Shown here one piece after another: positions 51,433 to 59,656 of a stretch of DNA of 64,000 bases. Made by a program: the position numbers and the translations under genes. This stretch comes from Sphingopyxis witflariensis (GTDB lineage: Bacteria > Pseudomonadota > Alphaproteobacteria > Sphingomonadales > Sphingomonadaceae), in contig NZ_NISJ01000003.1 in NCBI RefSeq assembly GCF_002205635.1, forward strand, positions 365,199 to 429,198. The letters are read 5' to 3'. The notes beneath the pieces are model-generated. The model saw nothing but the letters and a program-made list of their open reading frames with translations. It made no database searches and was not told where the DNA came from. Numbering within the stretch: position 1 is the first letter of the stretch; each line of letters begins with the position of its first letter.

Positions 51433-52601
51433 TAAGTTGGAATGGAAAGGCCGAGGATGCGCGCCAGCGCATCGACGACGCGGTACACTTGTGGGTCCCT
51501 GACGCCGGGTTGGCCGGTGCGGTTGCGGACATAGGCAAAGCTGACACCCGAGGATGGGTGGGCAAAGGCGAGCGAGCCCCCCGCCCCGTCATGGCCGAAC
51601 GATCCCTCGCCGAGCATCGGCTGGATCGCCCATGGCAGCATGAGGCCCGCGCCCCAGGTCGGACCGGCGAAGTCCTGACCGAAAGGCGTTCCCGAAGACA
51701 CGGTACGACAGGCGTCGCGAAGGCAATCCTCCGAAACAAGCGGAGCCTGACCGACGCTACCGATCGCCTTCGAATAGAGCCGCGCGAGCGAGCGCGCGTC
51801 GGCGACACCATTTGCGCCCGCCAGTTCGACGCGCTGCACGGCGGGATCGTTCATGGCGTCGGCGAGACCGCTCATCCGCGCGGGGAAAAGGCCATTCAGC
51901 GATATCGCGCGCGCTGCGATCGATGACGGGTCAAGTTCGGGCGTGTCATATTCGGCCGGAACCTCGACGGCGGCAATGGGCGACTGCGCGTCGCCGCTGC
52001 GGCCAATCTGTATGTTGAGTTCCAACGGCCCAGCAAGATTGGCGCGGAACCATTCTCCGATGGTCTGGCCGGTCACCCGCCGCATCAGTTCCGACGTGAT
52101 CCAGCCCACGGTGATCGCATGATAGGCGTGTGCCGTGCCCGGTTCGAACAGCGGAGCTTCCGCCGCAAGCCTTGCTGCCATCGCGGCTATATCGGCCAGG
52201 CCTGCGATCGTGATCGGTCCGCTTATCAGGGGAACGCCAGCCTGATGTGCGAGCGCCTTGCGGACACTGATATCGCCCTTGCCGTGCGCCGCGAACTCGG
52301 GCCAGTAGTGCGCGAGCGGCAGATCGAGATCGATCCTGCCGTTCGAGACCTGCGACAGGACGCACAGTGCCGATATTCCCTTGGTGACCGAGAAAACGGG
52401 GACGGCGGTATTGCGATACCAGGGGGTTTGATCGCTGGCATCTGCCGAGCCGCCCCAGAGATCGAGCACCGGCTGGCCGTCACGATAGATGGCGCAGGCG
52501 GCCCCGCGTTCGCCGCCCTCCTGGAAGTTCGCTTCGAATGCGTCGCGGCACGCCGCGAATTGCGGATCGACGGTGCCCTGAATTTGGGAACGGTTGGTCA
52601 A
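51429..52601 (-). CDS. Serine hydrolase of the beta-lactamase/EstB family
   Basis: 390 residues. Catalytic SVTK tetrad (Ser71, Lys74), a Tyr in AYHAITVGW and the late GHDGAGGSLAFAHP motif place it with class-C-like esterases (EstB, LovD-like acyltransferases). No signal peptide, therefore probably cytoplasmic. It should hydrolyse or transfer acyl groups on small alcohols or sugars. The TTG start overlaps the ROK stop (TTGA), and AAGGAGG lies within the end of the ROK gene. Confidence 0.87.
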   Translation of the reverse strand: MTNRSQIQGTVDPQFAACRDAFEANFQEGGERGAACAIYRDGQPVLDLWGGSADASDQTPWYRNTAVPVFSVTKGISALCVLSQVSNGRIDLDLPLAHYWPEFAAHGKGDISVRKALAHQAGVPLISGPITIAGLADIAAMAARLAAEAPLFEPGTAHAYHAITVGWITSELMRRVTGQTIGEWFRANLAGPLELNIQIGRSGDAQSPIAAVEVPAEYDTPELDPSSIAARAISLNGLFPARMSGLADAMNDPAVQRVELAGANGVADARSLARLYSKAIGSVGQAPLVSEDCLRDACRTVSSGTPFGQDFAGPTWGAGLMLPWAIQPMLGEGSFGHDGAGGSLAFAHPSSGVSFAYVRNRTGQPGVRDPQVYRVVDALARILGLSIPTY

Positions 52602-53518
52602 AATTTTCCCTCCTTGGTTCGGGCATCGATCAACACGGCTTCGCCGAGCGCGACGGCGCCAAGCGGCCCGGCCCGGTCTCCGAGCGCCGGAAGCGTGACC
52701 AGATCTTCGGCCGCGTCGCCCGGGACGAAGGGAAGATAGCCAGCCAGGTCCGCGACGACATGCTGCCAGGCGCGTTCGAGCAGAAAGGAGCGGCCCATGC
52801 CGATCCCGCCGCCTATCAGGATTTTCTGCGGGCTCGTTACCAGCAGAAGAGCACCGATCAGCTGGGCCAGGTCGTGCGCGACAAACGACCAGCGCGGATC
52901 ATCTGCCCGTATTTCCTCGCCCGCCCTGCCGAACCGCGCCTGCAGCGCAGGACCCGACAACAGGCCCTCGATGCAGTCGCCATGAAACGGGCAGCTACCC
53001 GAAAACTCGTCGCCGTTTGCGCGCCGCAATCGGAGATGCCCGATCTCGGGATGGAGCGCCCCGTGCACGGGGCGCCCTCCGAGCAGCAAGCCCCCGCCGA
53101 CGCCGGTGCCGAGCGTCAGATAGCAGAGGCTGTCGAGGCCCTGTCCAGCGCCCCAGCGCCATTCGGCAAGGGCCGCGGCATTGACGTCGGTATCGATACG
53201 CCACGGGCAATCCGCGACCGCGCCCAGCGCACCCGCGATATCGGCTCCGCTCCAGCCTGCCTTGGGCGTGGCGAGCATTGTGCCAAAATCCGTTGCACCC
53301 GGATCAAGCCGCAGCGGACCGAAAGAAGCTATTCCGAGCGCGGCAAATCCTTCGCGCCGCTTCCACCCTTCGAGCGTGTCGACGAGGGCGCCGAGCGTTT
53401 CATTTGGCGTCGTCGTCGCAAATCGCGCGCTCGCCAGAATCTCGCTCCCGCGGGCAAGGACAGCCAGCGCTTTCGTCCCCCCCAGTTCGATGCCGGCGAT
53501 TGTCTTCATAGGGACCAT
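52598..53518 (-). CDS. ROK-family fructokinase
   Basis: 306 residues. ATP motif GIELGGTKALAVLA, DTDVNAAALAEWRWG, catalytic GTGVGGGLL and the zinc motif with SGSCPFHGDCIEGLLSGPAL, the form found in bacterial ROK fructokinases. It phosphorylates fructose released by the GH68 enzyme. Start ATG at 53518 (53509 is an alternative), 2 bp after the GH68 stop. It connects sucrose cleavage with glycolysis. Confidence 0.88.
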   Translation of the reverse strand: MVPMKTIAGIELGGTKALAVLARGSEILASARFATTTPNETLGALVDTLEGWKRREGFAALGIASFGPLRLDPGATDFGTMLATPKAGWSGADIAGALGAVADCPWRIDTDVNAAALAEWRWGAGQGLDSLCYLTLGTGVGGGLLLGGRPVHGALHPEIGHLRLRRANGDEFSGSCPFHGDCIEGLLSGPALQARFGRAGEEIRADDPRWSFVAHDLAQLIGALLLVTSPQKILIGGGIGMGRSFLLERAWQHVVADLAGYLPFVPGDAAEDLVTLPALGDRAGPLGAVALGEAVLIDARTKEGKF

Positions 53519-53520
53519 AG

Positions 53521-54627
53521 CTATCGCGCGATCCCTGCCTTGTCGCCTGCCAGCCACAGATGAACGAACGGCGCAAACGCGCCGCCGAAGTTCCGGTCAT
53601 CGCCGCCGCTCCAGTCATCGACAAAGCTCGTGACGGACAAGTCGGGCAGTACGAACCAGCTATAGGCCTGCGCCGGCGCGGCTTCGGGATTGGCGAACAC
53701 CAGCCCGCTACCATTGACCGGGCGCCAGCCCTCGAAGAGCGCGGGGGATACCATTGCGTAGAGCCCGGTCGGGCCGGCAGGCCCCGACGGCGCAAAAACA
53801 TGACGCTGCGTCGACCAGAAGAGATAATAAAGGCCGGCGTGGAAAATGATGTGCGGTCGCTCGAGTTCGTTGTTGAGCGTGTCTGCGCTGACGATCGGCG
53901 GAAGGAGGGTCCAGCCCTGCTCGCCGCATTGTCGGCGAACAATTCCGATGACGCCGTTATATTCGGACCGCGAGCGCGCCTGCGATCCCGCGAACAGCAG
54001 ATAATCATCGCCTCCCGCCGGATCACGGAAGAAGGCCGGATCGCGGAACGCCTTGATCTTCCCGACCTCGCTCGGGCCGCCGCAGGTGGACATATAATGC
54101 TCGAGGTCGATCGGGACGATTTCTTCCAGCTCGCGCCAATCGCCAAGCCTGGGTGCCTCGCCCGACAGGTCGAGCGTCGCCAACGCTGAAAATAAACGCT
54201 GCTCGAAGGTCAAAATCTGCTCGCCGCGACGCCCGGTAGCGGTAAAATATAGGGCGACGGTCGCAAGGTCCGCGGAAGCGACGGCCGACCCCGACCATTC
54301 GCGGCTACCGGGTGAAAAGCCGTCTGGCATGGCCGGCCCGAGGTGCCGCCATCCTTCCGCGCTGTGCAGCAGCAGGTGGATGCGTGCATGCCCGTGGCGC
54401 TCGTCCGGGTCGGCGAAGCGCGGCGCGCCGAGTGCCATCCACAGCTGCCTGCCACCGGCCAGGATGATCGGCTTTCCGGCCTCGTCCTGCACAGGCCAGG
54501 CGTCCCAGACGCCGAGATCGGGAGCGATCGGTGCGAAATCTTCCTCGCTGAGCAGCGGCGCCCGCAGAACGGGCGCTGCGTCGATCGCCTCGATATGATC
54601 ACCCGTCCAGCGAGCCGGAACCATCAT
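53521..54627 (-). CDS. Glycoside hydrolase family 68 enzyme (sucrose-cleaving)
   Basis: 368 residues. GH68 landmarks: nucleophile Asp42 in VWDAWPVQD, REWSGSA (about 109), the RDP motif at 195-197 (AFRDPAFF) and the acid/base Glu in NNELERPHIIFH (about 254-256). Family members are levansucrases, inulosucrases or beta-fructofuranosidases. There is no signal peptide, and the length is short, so I infer a cytoplasmic sucrose hydrolase rather than a secreted levan-forming enzyme. Together with fructokinase and transporter genes it forms a sucrose pathway. Confidence 0.87.
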   Translation of the reverse strand: MMVPARWTGDHIEAIDAAPVLRAPLLSEEDFAPIAPDLGVWDAWPVQDEAGKPIILAGGRQLWMALGAPRFADPDERHGHARIHLLLHSAEGWRHLGPAMPDGFSPGSREWSGSAVASADLATVALYFTATGRRGEQILTFEQRLFSALATLDLSGEAPRLGDWRELEEIVPIDLEHYMSTCGGPSEVGKIKAFRDPAFFRDPAGGDDYLLFAGSQARSRSEYNGVIGIVRRQCGEQGWTLLPPIVSADTLNNELERPHIIFHAGLYYLFWSTQRHVFAPSGPAGPTGLYAMVSPALFEGWRPVNGSGLVFANPEAAPAQAYSWFVLPDLSVTSFVDDWSGGDDRNFGGAFAPFVHLWLAGDKAGIAR

Positions 54628-54693
54628 GATAATTTCACTCTCAAATATTCGAAAACCGGACGGACGCGCCGTCGAACATCGGAATCAAATGAG

Positions 54694-54719
54694 GGGGCGA
54701 GCGCCGCTGCGCTCGCCCC
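54694..54719. repeat. 11-bp stem-loop between the TonB-receptor and GH68 genes
   Basis: GGGGCGAGCGC, loop CGCT, GCGCTCGCCCC. On the minus strand it is followed by ATTTGATT rather than a T-run. It may lower or separate expression of the receptor from the enzymes behind it, or stabilise the receptor mRNA. Confidence 0.6.
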
Positions 54720-54725
54720 TCCTGA

Positions 54726-56849
54726 TCAATCGATGGTGGTGCGCAAGCGCAGGCCGATGGTGCGCGGATAAGGTCCGGCGAGCAGCAGACTGTTGCGAAC
54801 GAAAGACGGACCGCGTTCGTCGGCGAGATTCTCGCCGAAGATCGAAAGTTCCCAGCGGTCCGTGCGGATTCCCGCACTGGCATTGTAGAGCGAGTAGGGC
54901 CGGACGACATAGCCGTCGTACATGACCCGGCTGCTGGTGCGGCTGGCCGCACCGTTGAGGAAGAAGCGCAGGTCGCCGCTGCCGAGCGGCCGCTCGAAAT
55001 CGGCATCGAGACGATAATTATACTTCGCTGTGCTCGAGAGGCGCTCGCCATTGGCGACGTTGGGAAGCGAGGCGGTGACGGCGGGATAGATGTCGCGGAA
55101 TTCGCTGTCGTTCCAGTTGGCGACCGCGCCGAGATTGAGGCCATCGATCGGGGTGCGCCACCGCGCTTCGAGATCGACCCCCGTCGTGCGGGCTTTGCCG
55201 ACGTTCGCGAACGCGGAAACGCCGAACGGCGTGAGACCGAATTGCAGATCCTTGAAGTCGATGCGGTAGACGTTGAGCCCGAGCTGGACGCGGCCGTCGG
55301 CGAGCTTCGCCTTGATGCCCGCCTCATAGTTGGTGAGCGTATCGGGAGCGAGCGCGATCGAGGACGGAATTCCCGAGGCCTCGACCAGCGAGGCCTGGAA
55401 CGGCGTCTGGGTAATGCCGCTCCGGAATCCCGTGCTGACCGTCACGAAGGCGGTCAGATCGTCGGTCGGGAACCAGGAAAGGTTCGCGCGCCACGTCACC
55501 TTGTCGGGTTTGGTTTGCCCCGAGCCCGTGCCGGTCAGGATCGAGTCCGCATCGAAGCGTCGATTGTCCTTGTAATAGCGGATGCCGACCAGCGGCACGA
55601 GCTTGCCGCCGAACAGATCGTAGCTGATTTCGCCGAAAGCGGAATAGTTGCGGGTCCGCGTATCGTTGAACCCACTGATGGTGAGCGCGGTCAAGTTGGC
55701 ATCGAAGCTGAAGAGCGCCTTAGCATTCTGGTAGAAACCGCCGACCAGCCAGTGGAACGGACCATCGCCGTTCGAGCGAAGCTGGATTTCCTGCGCGAAG
55801 CTGCGCGCATCATAACCGTTGAAGAGCGCGCCGGTGCCGAGCGGTCCGAAGGTCTGTCCGGTCAGATAGCCATATTCGGCATCGAGATAGCTGGTCGAAC
55901 TGCTGAGGATCGCGGCGCCGGCGTCATATTCGACCGACACGCTGTAGAGATCGAAATTCCCGTTCTCATATCCGCGCGTGGTTCCGCTGAACCACTGCTG
56001 GGCAGGCTCAAGCTGGTTGATGCTCTGCGTATAATTCTGGCGCGGTTCCCAGTGCGCGGCCTGCGCCCGGATGCGCAGCGCGTCGGTCGGCTGCCAGAGC
56101 AGGACCGCCCGCACGTCGCGGTTGGTGACGTCGTTGGCATTCTTGAACGACGGCCCACCGGTCGCCGGCGTCTCGCTGAAGATATCGACATAGCCGGCAC
56201 GCTTGTCATAGCCGCCGCTGATGCGGATCGCGAGCCGATCCTTGATCAGCGGCACCGAGATCGCTGCCGACACCCCGTAGTTCAGCGCGCTCGCATCATC
56301 CATCTTCGCGATCGTCGCCTCGCCGCGCATCTCGAAATTGTCGAGATCGGGCTCGCGCGTATGGTAGATGATCGTGCCCCCTGCCGAACCCTGCCCATAG
56401 AGTGTACCCTGCGGCCCGCGCAGGACCTCGATGCGGTCGATATCGATGAAGCGGAGCGGCGGCGCGATCGGCGAATTGGGAATCGCGAAGGGAACGTCGT
56501 CGATATAGTAGCCGATCGGCGAGTCGCCGATGCCGCCCGCGGCTCCCACGCCGCGCAGCGAGAAGGTCTTGATCACCGAGCCGACCTGTTCGCCCGGCGA
56601 AGCACCCGGGATCGAGTTCACAAGATCGGTCGTCTCGCGGATTCCGCGCTCTTCGAGCTGCTCGCCGCTGAAGGCCTGGATCGCGAGCGGCGTGTCGATC
56701 AGCGACTGCGAGCCCTGGCGCGACGCCGTCACGACGATGTCGCTGTCACTGCTTTCCGTCGTGGAAGCTGCATCTTGCGCCATCACCGGAGTGATCAATG
56801 CGATATGTGCAATGCCGGTAAAGGCGGCGGCGGTCAGGCGGCGTGTCAT
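54726..56849 (-). CDS. TonB-dependent outer-membrane receptor
   Basis: About 707 residues. Signal peptide ending PVMAQDA, TonB box SDIVVTASRQ (about residue 37), a plug domain with LRGVGAAGG and RIEVLRGPQGTLYGQGSAGGTI, then a beta-barrel ending with the classic Leu-Arg-rich last strand (TIGLRLRTTID). It takes up a sugar or sugar derivative too large for porins. ATG at 56849 follows GGGAGAGGA. First minus-strand gene after the tandem LacI operators. Confidence 0.92.
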   Translation of the reverse strand: MTRRLTAAAFTGIAHIALITPVMAQDAASTTESSDSDIVVTASRQGSQSLIDTPLAIQAFSGEQLEERGIRETTDLVNSIPGASPGEQVGSVIKTFSLRGVGAAGGIGDSPIGYYIDDVPFAIPNSPIAPPLRFIDIDRIEVLRGPQGTLYGQGSAGGTIIYHTREPDLDNFEMRGEATIAKMDDASALNYGVSAAISVPLIKDRLAIRISGGYDKRAGYVDIFSETPATGGPSFKNANDVTNRDVRAVLLWQPTDALRIRAQAAHWEPRQNYTQSINQLEPAQQWFSGTTRGYENGNFDLYSVSVEYDAGAAILSSSTSYLDAEYGYLTGQTFGPLGTGALFNGYDARSFAQEIQLRSNGDGPFHWLVGGFYQNAKALFSFDANLTALTISGFNDTRTRNYSAFGEISYDLFGGKLVPLVGIRYYKDNRRFDADSILTGTGSGQTKPDKVTWRANLSWFPTDDLTAFVTVSTGFRSGITQTPFQASLVEASGIPSSIALAPDTLTNYEAGIKAKLADGRVQLGLNVYRIDFKDLQFGLTPFGVSAFANVGKARTTGVDLEARWRTPIDGLNLGAVANWNDSEFRDIYPAVTASLPNVANGERLSSTAKYNYRLDADFERPLGSGDLRFFLNGAASRTSSRVMYDGYVVRPYSLYNASAGIRTDRWELSIFGENLADERGPSFVRNSLLLAGPYPRTIGLRLRTTID

Positions 56850-56887
56850 AGGTCCTCTCCCCATAAGCTGCGAATCCGCGATGGAAT

Positions 56888-56926
56888 ACGCAATCGATTG
56901 CGTGCGGTTTACGCAATCGATTGCGC
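56888..56926. promoter_or_regulatory. Tandem LacI-type operators
   Basis: ACGCAATCGATTGCGT at 56888-56903 and ACGCAATCGATTGCGC at 56911-56926, two 16-bp palindromes whose centres are 23 bp apart. They stand between the divergent TonB-receptor and transporter genes and carry the CG-centred form typical of LacI regulators. Probably bound by the LacI protein at 58491. Confidence 0.88.
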
Positions 56927-56978
56927 AGTTGTCAACTCTCTGTTACCCGGCGGCAACGAATGTAGGTGGAGAGCACGC

Positions 56979-58448
56979 ATGACAGGACCGACCGACCTTC
57001 CGAAAGGCGCCAAAGTCGGCACTTCGACGAAGCTTTATTACGGGAGCGGTCAAGCCGTCGACGCCATCGTCCAGGCGGTCGTCAACACCTTCCTCCTCTT
57101 CTATCTCACCGCCGTATGCGGGATGTCGGGGGCTGCCGCCGGCAGCATTTTCCTGATCTCGCTTGGCGTCGACGGGTTGCTCGATCCGTTCATCGGGCGG
57201 CTCTCGGACAATTGGCGGTCGCGCTGGGGCCGCCGCCTCCCCTTCATGACGATCGCGCTTCCGCCCATGATGATCGCCTCGGCGCTGCTGTTCACGCTCC
57301 CCGCCAATCTCGCCGGCGGCGCCCTCTTCGCTTATGTGTTGGCGCTCAACATCGTCCTGCGTGTCGGCCTGTCGGTTTTCGCGCTCCCTCATTCGGCGCT
57401 GACCGCCGAACTCAGCGACGATTATGGCGAGCGCTCGATTATCAGCACCTACCGGGCCCTGTTCATCGTGCTGGGCACCGCGGCCGCGCTTCTCCCCGCC
57501 TTCGGCTTCCTGTTCGCCGAAGACGGCGCGCTCCAGACCCGGCCGCCCTACCAGTGGCTCGGGCTCATGACCGCCTGCCTGATCGGCGGGTTCGGGTCGG
57601 TCTGCGTGGGGGGGATCTTCAAGACCGTGCGCAGGCTGCCGATGCCGCCCGGCGAGGCGACGGGCACCGGCTTCCTGTCGGACATGGCACAGCTGTTTCG
57701 CAATCCGTCCTTCGTGCCGATGTTCGGCGGCGCGGTGCTGGTGCTGGTCGGCCAGGGCGCGACGACGGCGCTCAACCTTCACGCGTACCGCTATTTCTGG
57801 GAGCTGCCGACCGCCTATATGCAGCTGCCGCTGCTCGTTCTGCCGCTCGGCATGCTGCTCGGAACCCTCGCCGCAGGCCTCTTGCTGCGGCGCATCGAAA
57901 AGCGCGACGGCGTCGTCGGCGCGATCACGCTGCTCGGCGTCTACCAGATCGTCATCACCCTGCTCGCCGTCACCGGCGTCATTCCCGCGGGGTCGATGAT
58001 CGCGGTCGTTCTCGTCGCGATCAGCGGCTTGCTCTTCGGCGGCTGCGGCGCGCTCTGCTTCGTCTGCTTCTACTCGATGATCGCCGACGCGGTCGATGAG
58101 CATGATCACCTCTTCGGCGTGCGCCGCGAGGCCCTCTATGCCGCGGCGCTGATGGTCGGAGCCAAGGCTGCCACCGGTCTCGGTGCCTTCCTTTCCGGAC
58201 TCGGTCTCCAACTCATCGGGTTCGTGGCGCCGGCGAAAGCGAGCGGGATCGTCCCGCCGGATATCGCCACGTCGGTGGGTCTCCTATGGGGCCTCGGCGG
58301 CGCGCTGGTCGTGCTCGCGGCCATCCCCTTTCTTCGGCGATACAGGATCGATCGGTCGCATCATGCGGCGGTCCTCGAAAGCCTTGCGGCGCGCAACGCC
58401 GATCACAACACGGCACCGAATTTGACGCCGGACCTTGCGCAGGCCTGA
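56979..58448 (+). CDS. GPH-type sugar/cation symporter (MFS)
   Basis: 489 residues with about 12 transmembrane helices. DPFIGRLSDNWRSRWGRRLPFM after helix 2 is the glycoside-pentoside-hexuronide family signature, and SMIADAVDEHDHLFGVRREALYAA near residue 370 is its second-half counterpart. Probably imports sucrose across the inner membrane. GGTGGAGAG precedes the ATG at 56979. The frame is open far upstream through the antisense of the receptor gene, but that part is not coding. Confidence 0.9.
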   Translation: MTGPTDLPKGAKVGTSTKLYYGSGQAVDAIVQAVVNTFLLFYLTAVCGMSGAAAGSIFLISLGVDGLLDPFIGRLSDNWRSRWGRRLPFMTIALPPMMIASALLFTLPANLAGGALFAYVLALNIVLRVGLSVFALPHSALTAELSDDYGERSIISTYRALFIVLGTAAALLPAFGFLFAEDGALQTRPPYQWLGLMTACLIGGFGSVCVGGIFKTVRRLPMPPGEATGTGFLSDMAQLFRNPSFVPMFGGAVLVLVGQGATTALNLHAYRYFWELPTAYMQLPLLVLPLGMLLGTLAAGLLLRRIEKRDGVVGAITLLGVYQIVITLLAVTGVIPAGSMIAVVLVAISGLLFGGCGALCFVCFYSMIADAVDEHDHLFGVRREALYAAALMVGAKAATGLGAFLSGLGLQLIGFVAPAKASGIVPPDIATSVGLLWGLGGALVVLAAIPFLRRYRIDRSHHAAVLESLAARNADHNTAPNLTPDLAQA

Positions 58449-58490
58449 TCGGCGGTGCAATCGATGGCGTAACGCAGACGGGCGAGTGGA

Positions 58491-59531
58491 ATGGAACTGG
58501 AAAAGGTGCGCCCAAAGTCGGGCCGGGCAGTCAAGATGACGGACATTGCGCGGATCGCGGGGGTATCCTCGTCGACCGTGTCGCGGGCGCTTGCCGATCA
58601 TCCCACCATTCCCGAGGCGACGCGAAATACGATCCAGGCGCTGGCGAGAGAGCATGGCTATGTCGTGAACCGCGCCGCGCGGAACCTGCGCCAGAGCCAG
58701 ACGCAGACGATCGCCGTCGCGGTCCCGCTTGGCCACGAGCGCGAGCAGCTGATTTCAGACCCCTTCTTCCTGCGCCTGTTCGGACATCTCGCCGACGAGA
58801 TTTCGCAGCGGCGCTACGACATCCTGCTCGTGCGCGAGCCCTCGCCCGACGCGCATTGGCTAGGGCGCCTCGTTCAGTCGCAGCGCGCCGACGGCTTCAT
58901 CATCGTCGGGCAGAGCGACCAGCATCAGGCCCTTAACCTTGCGGCCCGCGACTACCGCCCGCTGGTCGTCTTCGGTTCAGAACTGCCAGATCAAATCTAT
59001 TGCTCCGTCGGCTCCGACAATTTCGAGGGCGGCCGGCTTGCCACGGACCATTTGCTCCGATCCGGCCGCAGGCGCATCCTGTTCCTCGGTCCCGCCGAAC
59101 TGCCGCAGATCGACCTCCGGCTGGACGGTTACCGGCAGGCGATCGGCGATCATGGCCTGTCGGTCGACGAGAGCTTCGTCCTGCCCGCGCATTTTACGGG
59201 ACCCTCGGCCCATGACGCGGTGCGCGATCTTCTCGCGCGGGGGGTGGAATTCGACGGTATCTTTGCGGCCTCTGACGGCATCGCGCTGTCCGCGATCCGC
59301 GCGCTTGAGAGTGCAGGCAAGCGCTGCCCTGCAGATGTCTCGGTCGTTGGCTTCGACGACAGCGATCTCGCCTCGCAATCCCACCCGGCGCTAACCACCG
59401 TTCGGCAAGACTTCCCCGGTATCGCGGCAACGATAGTCGATCATCTGTTTCGACGGCTGGATGGCGAAGGCACCTATTCGTCGACGCTGCCGGTGAACCT
59501 CGTTCTCCGGGAATCCGCTCCCGATAGATAA
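58491..59531 (+). CDS. LacI-family transcriptional regulator
   Basis: 346 residues. HTH: MTDIARIAGVSSSTVSRALADH (residues 14-35, in pieces), hinge AARNLRQSQTQTIAV, then a periplasmic-binding-protein-like ligand domain with FVVGQSDQ-like, LGPAELPQIDLRLDGYRQAI and SVVGFDDSDLASQSHPALTTV segments. It likely represses the sucrose genes until sugar binds. It lies 42 bp after the transporter gene in the same direction. Confidence 0.92.
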   Translation: MELEKVRPKSGRAVKMTDIARIAGVSSSTVSRALADHPTIPEATRNTIQALAREHGYVVNRAARNLRQSQTQTIAVAVPLGHEREQLISDPFFLRLFGHLADEISQRRYDILLVREPSPDAHWLGRLVQSQRADGFIIVGQSDQHQALNLAARDYRPLVVFGSELPDQIYCSVGSDNFEGGRLATDHLLRSGRRRILFLGPAELPQIDLRLDGYRQAIGDHGLSVDESFVLPAHFTGPSAHDAVRDLLARGVEFDGIFAASDGIALSAIRALESAGKRCPADVSVVGFDDSDLASQSHPALTTVRQDFPGIAATIVDHLFRRLDGEGTYSSTLPVNLVLRESAPDR

Positions 59532-59656
59532 CGCAGATGGCCGGTAGCGGTCAGGCCGCTTTTCGGAAGCGATCTTTAGAAGCAGACACAACCCAGCAAT
59601 ATTACGGCGTCTATTGGACGAGTAGTGCCCACCTTCGCCATCGGGCTGGCATAGCG

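Noticed and set aside
55242..58448. 1068-codon plus-strand frame
   Set aside because: The first 579 codons are the antisense of the TonB receptor gene. The real gene is the GPH transporter from ATG 56979 with its own ribosome-binding site.
59547..59565. Short GC hairpin followed by TTTT after the LacI gene
   Set aside because: The stem is only four to five pairs, too weak to call as a terminator.
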